From Arachnopeziza araneosa (taxonomy: Eukaryota > Ascomycota > Leotiomycetes > Helotiales > Arachnopezizaceae), in the NCBI GenBank assembly GCA_003988855.1, contig QYAI01000033.1:219490-283489 (forward strand): DNA of 64,000 bases, given 5' to 3'. This document shows, piece by piece, positions 10,686 through 22,406 of the stretch. Position numbers and translations under genes: made by a program. The notes below the pieces were generated by a model. That model did not search any database. It had not been told where the DNA came from and worked only from the letters and a program-made list of their open reading frames with translations. Positions within the stretch are counted from its first letter, which is position 1. Each line of letters starts with the position of its first letter.

Positions 10686-13668
10686 ATGTTGCTCTTGCTT
10701 CTTTTAGCGAGCTTTCTGACCCTAGCACCTTCTGTGGCCGTGAGACTTCCAGCGAACCGTACGACTCCCCTCCAACTCCAGATAAGCCAACTAACGAGGA
10801 GCAGCAACGCCGTTCAGAAATACCACCTCCGCTACCACAGCCTCCATCAAGTCTTTTAGCAACACGACGTCGATAGCCATCAGCTCAAGCAGCTCGGCCC
10901 AAAACACCACATCCACAGCCCACACTTCTGATAACTACGTCCCAAAGATCAAACCCACGATTGCAGCCTCTAGCAACACAACCACGACTAGCTCTCATCC
11001 AGCCGTTTCAAACTGTTGTTTTGTCGTTCAAGATGCTGTTAGCGAATACTACTGGCAGGAGTACCACAGGTTGGATTGGACGGCGTCCTACAGGATTACA
11101 TCCATCATCACGCTGGTCACACCATACGTAGATACCACCATCACCAACTATCAGACCAAAGTATCTACAAGTAACCGTTCCTGGGGAACTAATTCGCCAT
11201 ATGGCAAGAATCCTATTGCTTTAGCTACCAACGGAGCCCCACAGCCTACACAAGTAGTGTCAAGTATACTATCGGGCAGCCGTCTCGTCACAGCCGGAAC
11301 CACGATTCATTCACCTGCAGCGTTCTGGGTGATTTCTTCCGTCAAAATCATCACTGTACCAGCCGTCACTGATGCTAGTGGCAACGCCGTTTGTGCGATA
11401 ACATCCAAAGGAACCAGAAAATTCGTCTATTCTACAGCTAAAGATATTGCGCTAACACTGACATCGCTCAATGGGACGTCCAAGCAAGTGCACACCACAG
11501 TCTCGGAAGTTTCTTCAAAAGTCATAGATAATACGGCTGTGACAGTGACTGGGGTAAACTCCAATGTGGAAGCATATTTCGGTGGCTACAATATCAGTTC
11601 GGAATCACAGTATGGCACCACCTTGTCAATGTCAGGTTATCTAACAAGGACACACCACATCACGCGTAATGAAACCAGAGGTTTGACGACCACAACGCGT
11701 ACGATCTGGGCGGTGAGTACAGCTACAGTCTTCCTCAGAACAGGCGGAGAGACTTTTTCCTACAGTCCTTCAAGTACGGGGACTGCCGTCACATTCCCTA
11801 CGCCCCTTGTCCATGTGCCAAGATGGGGCACCACCACTGGATGTAGTCAAGCTACAGCAATTGATAGATATGGATATGTACCTCAGAAAGTCATCGACTA
11901 CATGGCTTCTGACCCTGAGATTAGCCGGCAATACCCCGGCATTGCTGCCTGCCTACCTGGTGGACCTTCGATCCTAACCCAAGAACAGGCATGTACAAAC
12001 ATCCCAGCTTTACCACGTCCTGCATTGCCCGTTGATCAAGCCACCGTCTCGGAATTGACGAGCTCGACGGTTAGCACTGTATATGGATGGGAGAGCTCTT
12101 CTTACGCTCAAGGTCAAACGGGAGATAATTCGTCGCCTACTCCCGTCGTCCCGAGTGAAGCAAGCCCAACTCCACCACAGCACATACCTCTTATGACACT
12201 ACCACCTGATACTCCGACCGCCACTCCAACCCCAATCATATCCTGGATTGGTTCAGTAATTTCTTCGATGTTAGGCATACCTCCACCCACTACCACCGCG
12301 GCCAACCTAAATCCTCTATCAGGACTCATCACCGCTGCACTAAACCCACCTAATATCCCGCAATCAGATCACCTTCTCTTGCCCACAACCACTATTTCAG
12401 GATCCACCTTTCTCGAACTACAACCGACCACCATCCCATACACACCTGGTCTTTCTATCCCAGGACAAACAACCGTTCTACCTAATGGAAACACTCAAGT
12501 CATTGTCACAGCATCGACTCTCGTCCCCCTCCCATCGGCATCTCCTCCTCAACAACCATCATACCCACTTCCTTCTACTGTAGTATCAGGGACAACCTTT
12601 CTCTCCATACCACCAACCACGATCCCTCTCATTCCGGGTCTTTCCATTCCAGGAGAAACAACTGTTCTCCCAGATGGAAGCACCCAAGTCATCGTCACGG
12701 CCTCAGCCCTCATCCCCCTCCCATCTCAATTTCCACCTGAGCAACCATCATACCCGCTTCCTACGACTGTTATATCAGGGACAACCTATATTTCCTTATC
12801 GCCAACCACAATTCCTCTTATTCCAGGTCTTCCTATCCCAGGTCAAACCACCATCCTCTCAGACGGAGTCACCGCTGTAATTATATCCTCTTCAACCCTC
12901 CTACCTATACCCGCAAGCCCAACACCAATCTTCCCACCAATCCTCCCACCAACATACCCAGCAGATGTGACCGTTATCTCAGGAACGACCTTCCTCTCCC
13001 TACCACCAACCACCCTCCCTCTGATTCCTGGCCTATCAATCCCAGGCCAAACAACTATCCTCCCAGATGGCGAGACAGGAGTGATTATCACCGCATCCAC
13101 ACTTCTTCCCCTCCCAACCCTCCCACCTACAACTGTCATTTCGGGAACGCCATATGTCGAATTAACACCGACAACTATGGCGATGATCCCCGGGCTCTTC
13201 ATCCCAGGCCAAACAACCGTCCTTCCAAACGGCCAAACCGACATCATTGTCACAGCATCTACACTTGTACCTCTTCCCATCCTCCCACCCGAGACCGTAA
13301 TCTCAGGCTCGACATACCTCGACGTATCACCCACGACCATGCCTCCCATTCTGGGTATCTACATCCCGGGCATAACGACCGTCCTCCCGGACGGCGAGAC
13401 AGAGATTATCGTCACTGCTTCAACGTTGATCCCTCTCAAATTCTCATTCTCATTCCCATCAAAGAGTAGGAGTGGGGTGACGGTGACGGCGACGGCGACA
13501 GGAACTGCGGCAACGACGACTTCAGCAAATTCAGTATCGTCAACTGTAGGCGGGAGCACGCCTACGAGCACTAAGAAGAGTGGAGCCGTAGGCGTAGGAA
13601 GAGAGGGAAGGATAGGATGGTGGGTGGGTGCATGGAGTTGTGTTGTTATATTAGTATCGATTTTATGA
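10686..13668 (+). CDS. Thr/Pro-rich GPI-anchored-type cell-wall protein with six tandem repeats
   Basis: The main frame is open from about 10793 to TGA at 13668 and contains a conserved-looking CCFVVQDAVSEYYWQ stretch, a Ser/Thr-rich middle and, from about 12385 to 13440, six copies of a 45-70 residue unit built on TVISGTTFLSLPPTT, IPGLSIPGQTTILPDG and IVTASTLLPLP. The tail is a Ser/Thr/Gly spacer, basic residues and a hydrophobic end (GWWVGAWSCVVILVSIL), as in GPI anchoring signals. The frame has no ATG near its beginning. I propose a first exon at 10686 encoding a signal peptide (MLLLLLLASFLTLAPSVA) with a donor GTGAGA at 10740. A CTAAC branch site lies at 10791, and the only in-phase acceptor I find nearby is CATCAAG at 10851. 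That junction is uncertain. Likely wall or surface role; repeat number may vary between strains. Confidence 0.75.
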
Positions 13669-14702
13669 TTTGATTCATCTTATGATTGACGGATATAGAG
13701 ACGGATATACCCTTTATTTTTACATATTTTATTTATTTTGCTTCTATACATAGGGATTTTATTTACGATTTGAAGTCGAAGTTAGTAGGAAACTTGATAA
13801 AGTTGGGATCAAGGGAGGATCAAAATAAATGAGAGGAGATATCGAATTAGCACATATAACAAGTAACAAAAGAAGAGTTAGCAATCCATTCTAGGTCCCT
13901 AATATATGCGCGGAGTGACAAAGGATGTAATCATGACCCTCCTATTGAACGAAGATACAGAGACCCAACCACCTTTGTGAGCCAGCGATTGAGCTTGCGA
14001 AATCCAATTCTAATTCTGGGTTCCGTTTATTAAATGAGAGGGAAGAATGGCAGACGGAGGGGAAAAAAGGAGAGACCAGGATCAATTTCCCAATAACAAC
14101 CATAAGACTACTATGCAAAACCGCGCAGTAGACCGGGACGAAAGCGTCCCAGAAGTAAGGCTTGGAGAATAAGCAATGAAAGATGACGCTTGATGGCTTT
14201 TCAACATGAGCACTTATGCGGTACCTACGACTTGGGCACCCTCCCTCCTTCCAGTTCCGTGCAACCCTCGCACTTAATCTTCTTGCTCTACACGAAAGGA
14301 ATGGTTGAGTTTCGCGAGAGGAAACGAAGGATGGAGGGTAGAGAACGGAGGGTGAAGTGATGAGAGAATGGTGGACGGATGCGAGTAAGCACTGTGGACG
14401 AAAGTGAGGGAAGGAGCAACTGGAGAGTGTATGTATCAGAGAACTTCCCGGAAACTCTCGAAAGGAATTAAATACCATTTTACCACCTCGGAATTCCCAC
14501 CCTTTTCTAACACTTGGTCGGGCATTAAGCAAGAAATGCAACATATATCAGTTCTTCAGACTTGCAATATAGGATTAGCAGCAGCATCATGATCAGTCCT
14601 TAGGAGATGCAAGACTAAAACATTGACTGACATGAAACTTGTAGGGATTTGAAAGCAGTCGTCCGTTTCTGGTCATGCTCGCTTTAGCCCTTCTCATGAT
14701 TA
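13669..14702. other. intergenic, no gene seen
   Basis: About 1 kb between convergent transcripts. A 200-codon minus-strand open frame (13942-14544) has no domain and an atypical composition, and I do not accept it. Confidence 0.4.
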
Positions 14703-16342
14703 AACAAGCGTGATATCTTGGAGAGTCCACCCGGCCATGTCCAACTCAGCGCGAGTGTTAGTTTCATGATCGATCATACCGATCCTTCTGAATACCATGT
14801 CACCCGCGCCTGGTACGCGTTTCAAGATGAACATCCCTCTGTGCCGTAGCTTGCTCGGACTAACATTGTATATCCTACCCTGCCAGAACAAAGCTATGAA
14901 GATGATGTCAAACGTCGCAGTCCCGAAATTATTGATGAATTTCTTCATATTTTTCCAGTTGGAATATTCAGGAAAGTCGTCAAGATAAACTTCGCCCAAT
15001 TTGCTGACTTCAAGAAGTGTTTTTACGGCTCCCCAAGCACGTGTTTGTAATGGGGTTGGAGCCAACGAGCTCGATTCTGTGTTTGGGAAGTTGAGCAGAA
15101 TAATCACTGTCAGTTAATTGATAATTATTCATCCCAAAATCAACGACTCCATCCCAATGAGCCCAGCTCCGAGGATAATGATTGTGGCAAGGTTAGCAGT
15201 TGATTCTTGAGATTTGCCGTCGGCAGAGGGTCTCCCACTGCAGATAAAATACACGTTCTACATTGCCAGTACGTCCTTCTCATGCCATAGTGTAGAACGC
15301 GCTGAGAGACTAGGCGCTCTTGCTAGGCCCAACCCCGAGTTGCGAGAGGTAATTTGAACAAAGGATCCCATAACTTCTCGTCGTTTTTGTCCGTAGATAT
15401 CTCCACGCATGTGGAAGCCAGTGACCCGTTCGTAGCTTCAATAGTCCGTAATATTGTGGAGGTTTCCGTAGAACGTCGAAGATGCCTGCATTGCTGTTTG
15501 GACTAGCTGAGGCTGAGAGGGTTACCACCGCATTACTATATACCCGATCCACAACTGCACTTTCCTGCTCCCAATCTTGTTTGGAATCTTGTATTATGCA
15601 AAGCGAATCGATCCACAAATATCGAAAGCCAAGATCCCGGGTAATGGTCATGGCGTCACGAAATGTCTTTGGTATCTTGTGTTCTAGTATGGAAACACAA
15701 GGATCAGCCAGCGTCTGGATTGTCGTCTTTAGGGACATTGACCCTCCCCAGCAATGGCTAAGAGCTACATAGAATCCGCTTTGGCTAGATGACAGAAGAA
15801 GCTTGGGGGCGACGATGCTATCCGCGGTACTTACATCGATCAAGCGTGTCGGAAACTGTTTCTCTTGCATCTTAGGACAGATATCATCTGAATGAGTCGA
15901 GAGACAGTTATGGAGCCACTCGCGATTTAAGTCCATCAACTCGGACGCTCTCAATCCATATCCCTGATATGGTTCGCCAACTTGGAGTACTTCTCATTCT
16001 TTGGACATAAGTTATCGTTGATTACCAATCACTGAGATGACAAGGACTCCTATTCTACTTACCTTTGACTTGTGTTAAAGATAATACTATGATACGTGCA
16101 CCGGGCCAAATATGCTCGACTGCTCCCAAAGAAGATTCGGAGTCGCCGGATATTGATTCGTCCTCAGATTCTTCAGCTAGTTGTAATTCCTCCTGAATTT
16201 CTTCGGCCAGTTTTACTTTCTCCTCAGATTCTTCGACCAATTTTAATTCCTTTACGGATCGTTTGTCAGGTTTTGATTCCTCCTCAGACTCCTCGTCGCG
16301 TTTTGTCACATCCTCTTCATAAAACCCGACAAAACCCGGCAC
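14703..16342 (-). pseudogene. broken HET-domain (heterokaryon incompatibility) gene
   Basis: Residues from the frame at 15954-15440 are an unmistakable HET domain: YVALSHCWGG, TFRDAMTITRDLGFRYLWID, SLCIIQD, DWEQESAVVDRVYSNA and VVTLSASAS. Downstream the homology moves into another frame near 15420-15445 (KLWDPLFKLPLATRGWA), is cut by TAG at 15325-15323 where Leu is expected in the WALQER motif, and resumes as QERLVSQRVLHYG and RRTYWQC. It then changes frame again before a separate open frame at 15107-14703 that looks like a HET protein C terminus (GRIYNVSPSKLRHRG ... FRRIGMID). Upstream, 16342-16055 encodes a Glu/Ser-rich segment with degenerate EESEEE-type repeats that may be its first exon. 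With two or more frameshifts and a nonsense codon this is probably dead. HET proteins trigger cell death on non-self recognition in fungi. Confidence 0.75.
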
Positions 16343-16675
16343 CCAACCTATCCTCCCACACAGCCCATCAGATCAACATGCACCCCAGAGAAGCGAGGAA
16401 TACTACCTACTACTCCGTTGAGACCGCATGCAAGAGATGCCGATGCCGATGCCGATTCTGGTTTCTGTTTCTATTTCTGTTCCTGGACCGACCGGACCGC
16501 ACCGTCTCCACGAGCCACGTATGCAGAGGAGCGGTTCCGGCTCCGCGGATCGGCTGGTGGGGGGGAGGATTGTGAGGTGGAGGAGTGCAGAGAGGGAAGG
16601 GAAGAGAGGGAGGGAGGAGGAAGGGTGAAGGGTGGGACTCGTGAGGAGAGAGAGTGGAAAGATACGGATAGAAGG

Positions 16676-16770
16676 TAGTAGCAAGTAGCAAGTAGCAAGT
16701 AGCAAGTAGCAAGTAGCAAGTAGCAAGTAGCAAGTAGCAAGTAGCAAGAAGCAAGTAGCAAGAAGCAAGA
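16676..16770. repeat. 7-bp minisatellite (AGCAAGT)n
   Basis: About 13 copies of AGCAAGT in tandem, with AGCAAGA variants at the right end. It is open in all three minus frames (LLATCY-type repeats), an artefact of a 7-bp unit rather than coding. Confidence 0.95.
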
Positions 16771-17219
16771 TAATTTGAATCAACAGGCATCTGCATCTTC
16801 TCACTAGAGATTACCATCACATCAAATAAAAAGTCATGTTTTGTAATGTTTTTCTTTATCTTCAACAAATTCCATGTTGTAAAGTGTTTCTATAGTATAT
16901 ACTGAGTGACGATGAAGATAAACCATTCCTTTCAGTCTTTCGAAATATTTTCATAAAATCATGCCATGCTTCTTAGCCACTGAAATCCTGCTCAAAAGTT
17001 CTCCTAATGTGACAAAAGAAATACATGAATACCCAAAAGCCGACCCAGTTCATCTATGAACAAGGGTTGATGACAATGATGATGTAAAACAAACAGCCAA
17101 CCATACAGGAGCCAAACGCCAATCACATTCTTATATGGAGACCTGTAGAAGTTCAAGTGACAAACGCACGCTAAATCGCAGCACAAATACAGATTCGACC
17201 GACCCAATTCATGACACTT

Positions 17220-19001
17220 TTATAGATGCATGGTCAATCCTGACAATCTCTCTACACAAGCATCCATCTCAGCCGTCAATCGATCTACCCTCTTCAAAGC
17301 AGCGTTCTCGGAAGCTTCATCGCGGACGACGAGTTCATAAGTAGACTTGATAGAAAGATTGAGGAGGAAGCTGAAATCGAATTCTTCTGGCTTGGTGGTT
17401 GCGGGAGTGGAGACAGAGGCGGTGAAGAGAGCAAATGTGGGATCGGAGTCGAATTCTTCGTCTACGATCTCAACCTGCTCTGGCTCTTCCGGGACGACGG
17501 GCATGCGTTCAACCTTGGGGAGCTCAACCTTCGCATCGTCACTTGGGAGATGAGAGAAGGAAGAGGTCTTGCCAGAGAGGATTTCAGAGTCGATGACTGT
17601 CTCGGGCATGCTGAGAACAGAGAAGACTTGAGGCTGGAAGGCGTAGGCATCGTTGGAGAGATCAAGGACGGAGAAGTCCATATTGTGTTCTGGGATCAGG
17701 GTCATTCCGATCTGTTGTTGTTGCACCTGTTGCTGAGCAGCGTAAGGGTTGACGTCCTTTCGCATTTGACGTTGAGGTTGCTCGATCTGTTGCTGGGGTT
17801 GTTGAACGGTTTGGGCGGTTTGAGCAGCAGAGGGGTTGGATGCAAGAGTGTCGAGGAATCCGGAGAAGGATGGCGATGAGAGAAGCATGCGAGTGAGGTC
17901 TGAGAGACGAGTGTTCTCTTCCATCAGAGCACGATTCTGGGCGCGAAGATCGCTGTTCTCGTTGACCTTGCCGGCAATTTCTCCTTCGAGTTGGCTGATG
18001 TATTCTGTAAAATGTTAGCATGTGTTCATGATATGCGGGTCGTTGTGCTTACCCTTTCTTCTTGATCGGAAGGCTCGTGCAGACACCTTGTTTCGTAGTT
18101 GTCTTCGCTCCTTGCTGCTCAGCTTCTTCCCCTCTTCGCTAGCAAGTAGTCTCTCGTCCTCGTCCATCTCTTCCTCGTCCTTGCGCATACGTTGAACGTG
18201 TGACAGATGACTGCCCGATTGTGAATCGCCATCTTCTGTGGTGACGCTGTTCTGTCTCATCGAGTTGAGCAGTTGAGAGATCTTCTCTTCGACAATAGGA
18301 TCGGTAGGTGGGTGCGAGCCTCGTGGTCGCTGGACTGGTCTTTGTTGTGTCGCCATCGAGTTCTGTCGCTGTTGTTGAATGATCTGCTGCTGCTGCTTTT
18401 GCTGTTGTTGGGCCTTGGCAAGAGCCGCTTGTTGCTGATGCACGCCCGGCCATAACCGACCGACATTGCTGCTCTGAGTTGGGAGCACCTGTCCGGCGAT
18501 AGCGCTTGGGTTGACGAACTCTGGTGATGATTGTTCTGGATAGAAGAATGCTGGTTCGGCATTTGGGGAGTCGAACTCCATGTCGATATCGGAAGCGTTG
18601 AACGAGCCATTTCGCCCTGGAGCGGTCCCGAAATCAACAAAATCATCGTTCAAATCCAACCCCGTTCCAAATCCATCTCCGAATGCAAACTGCTGTTGAT
18701 TCACAGCCAAGGTGCTCGCGACGGCGCCTTGTGGGATGCCAGTCTGCTGTCGGTACATGTCATAGTTGTGACTGGGTCCGCTGAGGGTTGGCTGGGGCGC
18801 GGGTAGGGTAGCCGGAGTATTCGAGATGGCTCTCGACGTGAATTGACTCTTGGTTGCGGATGGAGAGATGGATGGTGATTGATAGGACAATTTGTCGTAG
18901 TCGGAGAAGTCGATCAGCGAGTCGAGCGGGTCCTGACAACTGGCTTGAGAATTTGAGAGCGACATTTTCGTCGATGATGATGATTGAGACGAGGAGGACA
19001 T
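17220..19001 (-). CDS. bZIP transcription factor
   Basis: Two exons, 19001-18053 and 18004-17220, give 577 aa. The 48-bp intron lies exactly between the basic region and the zipper. The basic region reads RRQLRNKVSARAFRSRRK with the expected Asn and Arg spacing. The zipper continues EYISQLEGEIAGKVNEN and LRAQNRALMEENTRL, with leucine heptads. The N-terminal 290 residues are Ser/Gln-rich with poly-Gln (KAQQQQKQQQQ) and acidic patches; the C-terminal part is Gln/Pro-rich and then acidic, typical of activation regions. It would bind DNA as a dimer in the nucleus. It belongs to the fungal bZIP group with a long region on both sides of the zipper; I cannot name the target pathway. The promoter side contains two long minisatellites (19.36-19.58 and 20.34-20.44 kb). 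Confidence 0.9.
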
Positions 19002-19354
19002 GGCCGGCTGCAGAAATGGGGGATCGCAATTCGAGGTATCGAGTGTGTGGTGTTGTTGCTCTCCGTGAGTGACGAGAAGTTGGGTTGTTTCTTTCTTTGC
19101 TCGAGGTGTTTGGGAGGACAGAGGGTTGGTTAAGGAAGTGGGTGCCTGGGGAGGTGGTTCAGGTTTTCGCTTACCCAGGAGGGAAGGAACGACGCGCGTT
19201 CAACGGAAATGCGCCAACCGATCCGCAGCGCAGCGCTGCACTACACCACACCACCGCAACTCGCTCGTCGTACTCGCCTATGGACGGGGCTGAGGGGGCC
19301 GTCGGAATGATCAATGCCCCGTGGGCTGAGATGGGATGCCGCGATGGAATCCGA

Positions 19355-19580
19355 TGGTGAGAGATGAGAGGTGAGAGGTGAAGGTGAGAGATGAGAGATG
19401 AGAGGTGAAGGTGAGAGATGAGAGATGAGAGATGAGAGATCAGAGATGAGAGATGAGAGATGAGAGATCAGAGATGAAAGATGAGAGATCAGAGATGAGA
19501 GATGAGAGATCAGAGATGAGAGATGAGAGATCAGAGATAAGAGATGAGAGATCAGAGATGAGAGATCAGAGATCAGAGAG
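19355..19580. repeat. GAGAGATGA/GAGATCA minisatellite
   Basis: Tandem 7-bp-based units alternating GAGAGAT, GAGAGGTGA and GAGATCA variants (GAGATGAGAGATCAGAGATG higher-order period). The same motif in reverse complement occurs at 36190-36305. Confidence 0.95.
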
Positions 19581-20337
19581 GAGCGAACGCGAATATTCCA
19601 AGGTGCTCTCAATCTCTGGATGCGAATAATGTACTGTCGACTCGGAAAACACGGATTCCCCGGGGCTCTCTGGTGCGGTTTTCTATCCCCCTTTCCTCGG
19701 TCTCTTGATGAGACGCCAACACCTGCAAAAAAAGCTGGTTTCTCATGCACAGCCTCAGAGCAATTCCAGGAGGCGTCTCATACCCACCAATCAACAGCCA
19801 CTCGGGTCCCCACTCTCTGATCGCCGCGTGGCAACGGCCGCACTGCCAACCAATTTCCACTGTCGGACCCGAGTCGTCTCGTATGGCCAGGATGATTGGG
19901 TGTCCGAGGTCCGCGACTGCTGAGGTAATGGCTTGGCTGCCAACGGAGGGCGGGTGGGTGCGAGCGAGGTACGAAGTGCGAGATGCGAGATCCGAGGTCC
20001 GAGGTGACATTTCATCATCGTTCCATGCTTCGAGAAATCTTCCCACTTGGGTGGAGACGAAACGTCCAAAATAGAATCCTCCTCCCCATCACCTCTCCTT
20101 TCCCCAAGCCTCTCGTTTCCTGTTTCATGCGGTCAAATTCTGTTTCTAAGCCTACGTCTCTCGGCATGGGAACAGGTGGACGAAGACCCACTCTGACTTT
20201 CCACCGTGTCTGGACGTGTCACTGGCATAAACATCACAATCTCTTCAGGAAAGCTAACTCCGCAGGTTGATTTGGTTGTTGTAGGAATGCCGAAGACATC
20301 CCCGGCTCAAGATTGACAATATACTAAACCTCGAGTC

Positions 20338-20435
<98 letters not shown>

Positions 20436-20436
20436 C
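20338..20436. repeat. (CAAT)n microsatellite
   Basis: About 24 uninterrupted copies of CAAT/ATCA, about 98 bp long; likely highly length-variable. Confidence 0.97.
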
Positions 20437-22146
20437 AGAGAGTCACGGGGTCTTGGCTAAATCAACAATCACTTCAGCCGACATAACTTGAATTCCGGAC
20501 GTAGAGAAAGATATTCCGTGTAATGCATCATGTCTATCTAGCCACAATAAGAGCCGATTTCAAACCATATGCAAAATCACTGCACATCGCACCAAATTTC
20601 CCTTCCGAGGAGATGCTGCGCTGAGCTGAGCTGAGCCTCACCCGCCTCAATCCTCCGTCAATAGCGTAACCAGGCTCGTGACAGCACGTAGAATACTTGA
20701 CACCTAACATCAGAACCGAAGTACGCAACTGATACCCAAGTCAATCTGCACTTTAGACCTAGAGCCGGCCTCTCGCGCTATTCCAGCTTCCAATAATTCC
20801 ATGCCTCGCCCAGCCACAGCCACAGCCACGGCCCAGGAATCCCAGCTGAACGCCATACCGGCGCCTGCCGCACCTCCAGTCCCGCGATCAGCCTTACCAC
20901 GACGGAGCGTCTCTTCTCAGCCTGCTCCGTCCCAAAAATAATCCTCAGCAAGTCGAGGCGGATGGATAGACCTCTCCGTGTCTGATCTGCACGGTGCGTT
21001 GCACCTTGGCGTCGTCTGAAGTCCGGGGTTATCTCGTCTAGGGTCGACTTGTTTTATCCCTTTATGCGTGTTGTTTGACAACGGACGTGTATTTCAGGTG
21101 TCGGTGGTACGCCGAGGGTCGACTTGGTTGTTGGCATCGTCTCGATCTGCATACTGACCATTGGGGATTGATTCTTACTCACTTTACCTCACTTCATCGT
21201 AGGATAACCTACCCCTAAGCAGCCAGGTCTAAATACATCTTGGATATATCAAAAACTACTTAACTTACTTCACCCTATTCTGCCTCCCTTACTTTACCTA
21301 ACGTTATCTTACTTCACCTACCATATCTACCTCACACACCTCACAACCATCCACTCCTTCCCTTCCTCTAACCTCCCCAAGTCAAACAAAACCCGCTTTA
21401 AGAAACCTCCAATTCCCACCCTATCTCACCTCACTCCACAAGCCAAACCACTCTTCTACGCAGCCACTTACCCGGGGGGGGAAAGAAGTGCATGACCAAC
21501 TAACTCACCGACCGACTGGGTATCGGTAGACGCGTATGCTGCACTACGTATGTATAAGATGCTGAAGTGCGTATACCGCGTGTTTCAAGATCTTCAATCC
21601 CGCGGACACCCAATCCGCCATGGTGGATCTGCGTGTTTGAGCGTTGAGGGGCGAGGGCCGGTCGGTGCGAGCGGCGGATGGAATGACATGCGGAGATGGA
21701 TGGGATGGGATCGTACGTGGGATGGAGGGTAGATGATAAGAGGTGGAGATGCGCAGATGCGGTGGTCCTCTCTCTGATAGTATAGTAGAAGAAGCAGAGG
21801 ATAGAAAGAGGAAGAGGATGTACCCCGCAAGACAAAACCATCAAGAAACCCAGCCAGATCAAGCAACTCGAAGAGATAATCGAGATATCAGGGGGTGCGA
21901 GCAGGAAGAGGGTCGACGCATCAGGCGAGACCTGGGGCGGGATGGCCGAGGTGAGGTATCTATGAGATGGAGAGATGGCAGGAGAGAGTCTTCCCTATAC
22001 ATCACGTATAAAAAGGAAGCATCATGACAAGTAGGTTTTGGCAAACAAACATAACGAATGTACATCTCCACCACTGCAGACTAGAACTGTTCGCACGTTG
22101 ATCAGATACACGAGAAGCAATATCAGATGGGCAGTCTGGTATCCAT

Positions 22147-22238
22147 CCACCCCGCTATTTTGAACATCACTTGTCCACCCGCTATTTTGAATCTCACTTG
22201 TCCACCCGCTATTTTGAATATCACTTGTCCACCCCCTA
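22147..22238. repeat. 27-bp minisatellite, 3.4 copies
   Basis: Units at 22147, 22174 and 22201 plus a partial at 22228, core TCCACCCGCTATTTTGAATA followed by TCACTTG. The unit is a multiple of three, so a 9-aa repeat appears on the minus strand (GWTSDIQNS), but no gene context supports translation. Confidence 0.9.
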
Positions 22239-22406
22239 TCCCTCTCCATCCACATCCCATTCCGTTACAGTAAAGACGCCGCCTACTCAATATGTCCAAT
22301 GTAAACATACACGTATGTGACAATTTCTGCTCCCATCCCCTGATCCATCCCATATCAAGCAATTCAAAACATAATGAGAGACATAAACCAAACTAAGATA
22401 AATCAC

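Larger units (their letters stand above)
19002..22406. other. repeat-rich gene-free region
   Basis: About 3.4 kb between the bZIP promoter and the 3' end of the antiporter gene. I see no gene: open frames are short, overlapping or made by repeats. It holds three tandem repeats (19355-19580, 20338-20436, 22147-22238), listed separately, and a pyrimidine-rich stretch near 21180-21470. Confidence 0.5.

Noticed and set aside
12843..13349. 168-codon minus-strand frame inside the wall-protein repeats
   Set aside because: Antisense shadow of the Thr/Pro-rich repeat region.
13942..14544. 200-codon open frame on the minus strand
   Set aside because: No domain, unusual mix of His/Ser/Cys/Arg, no splice or start context; judged a chance frame.
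16403..16868. Long overlapping minus-strand frames full of LLATCY repeats
   Set aside because: Produced by the 7-bp AGCAAGT array, which keeps all frames open.
19241..19750. 169-codon frame with SLISHLSSLISHLS repeats
   Set aside because: Translation of the GAGATGA minisatellite, not a protein gene.
22022..22255. Nine-residue GWTSDIQNS protein repeat
   Set aside because: 27-bp minisatellite in a gene-free area with no start or homology.
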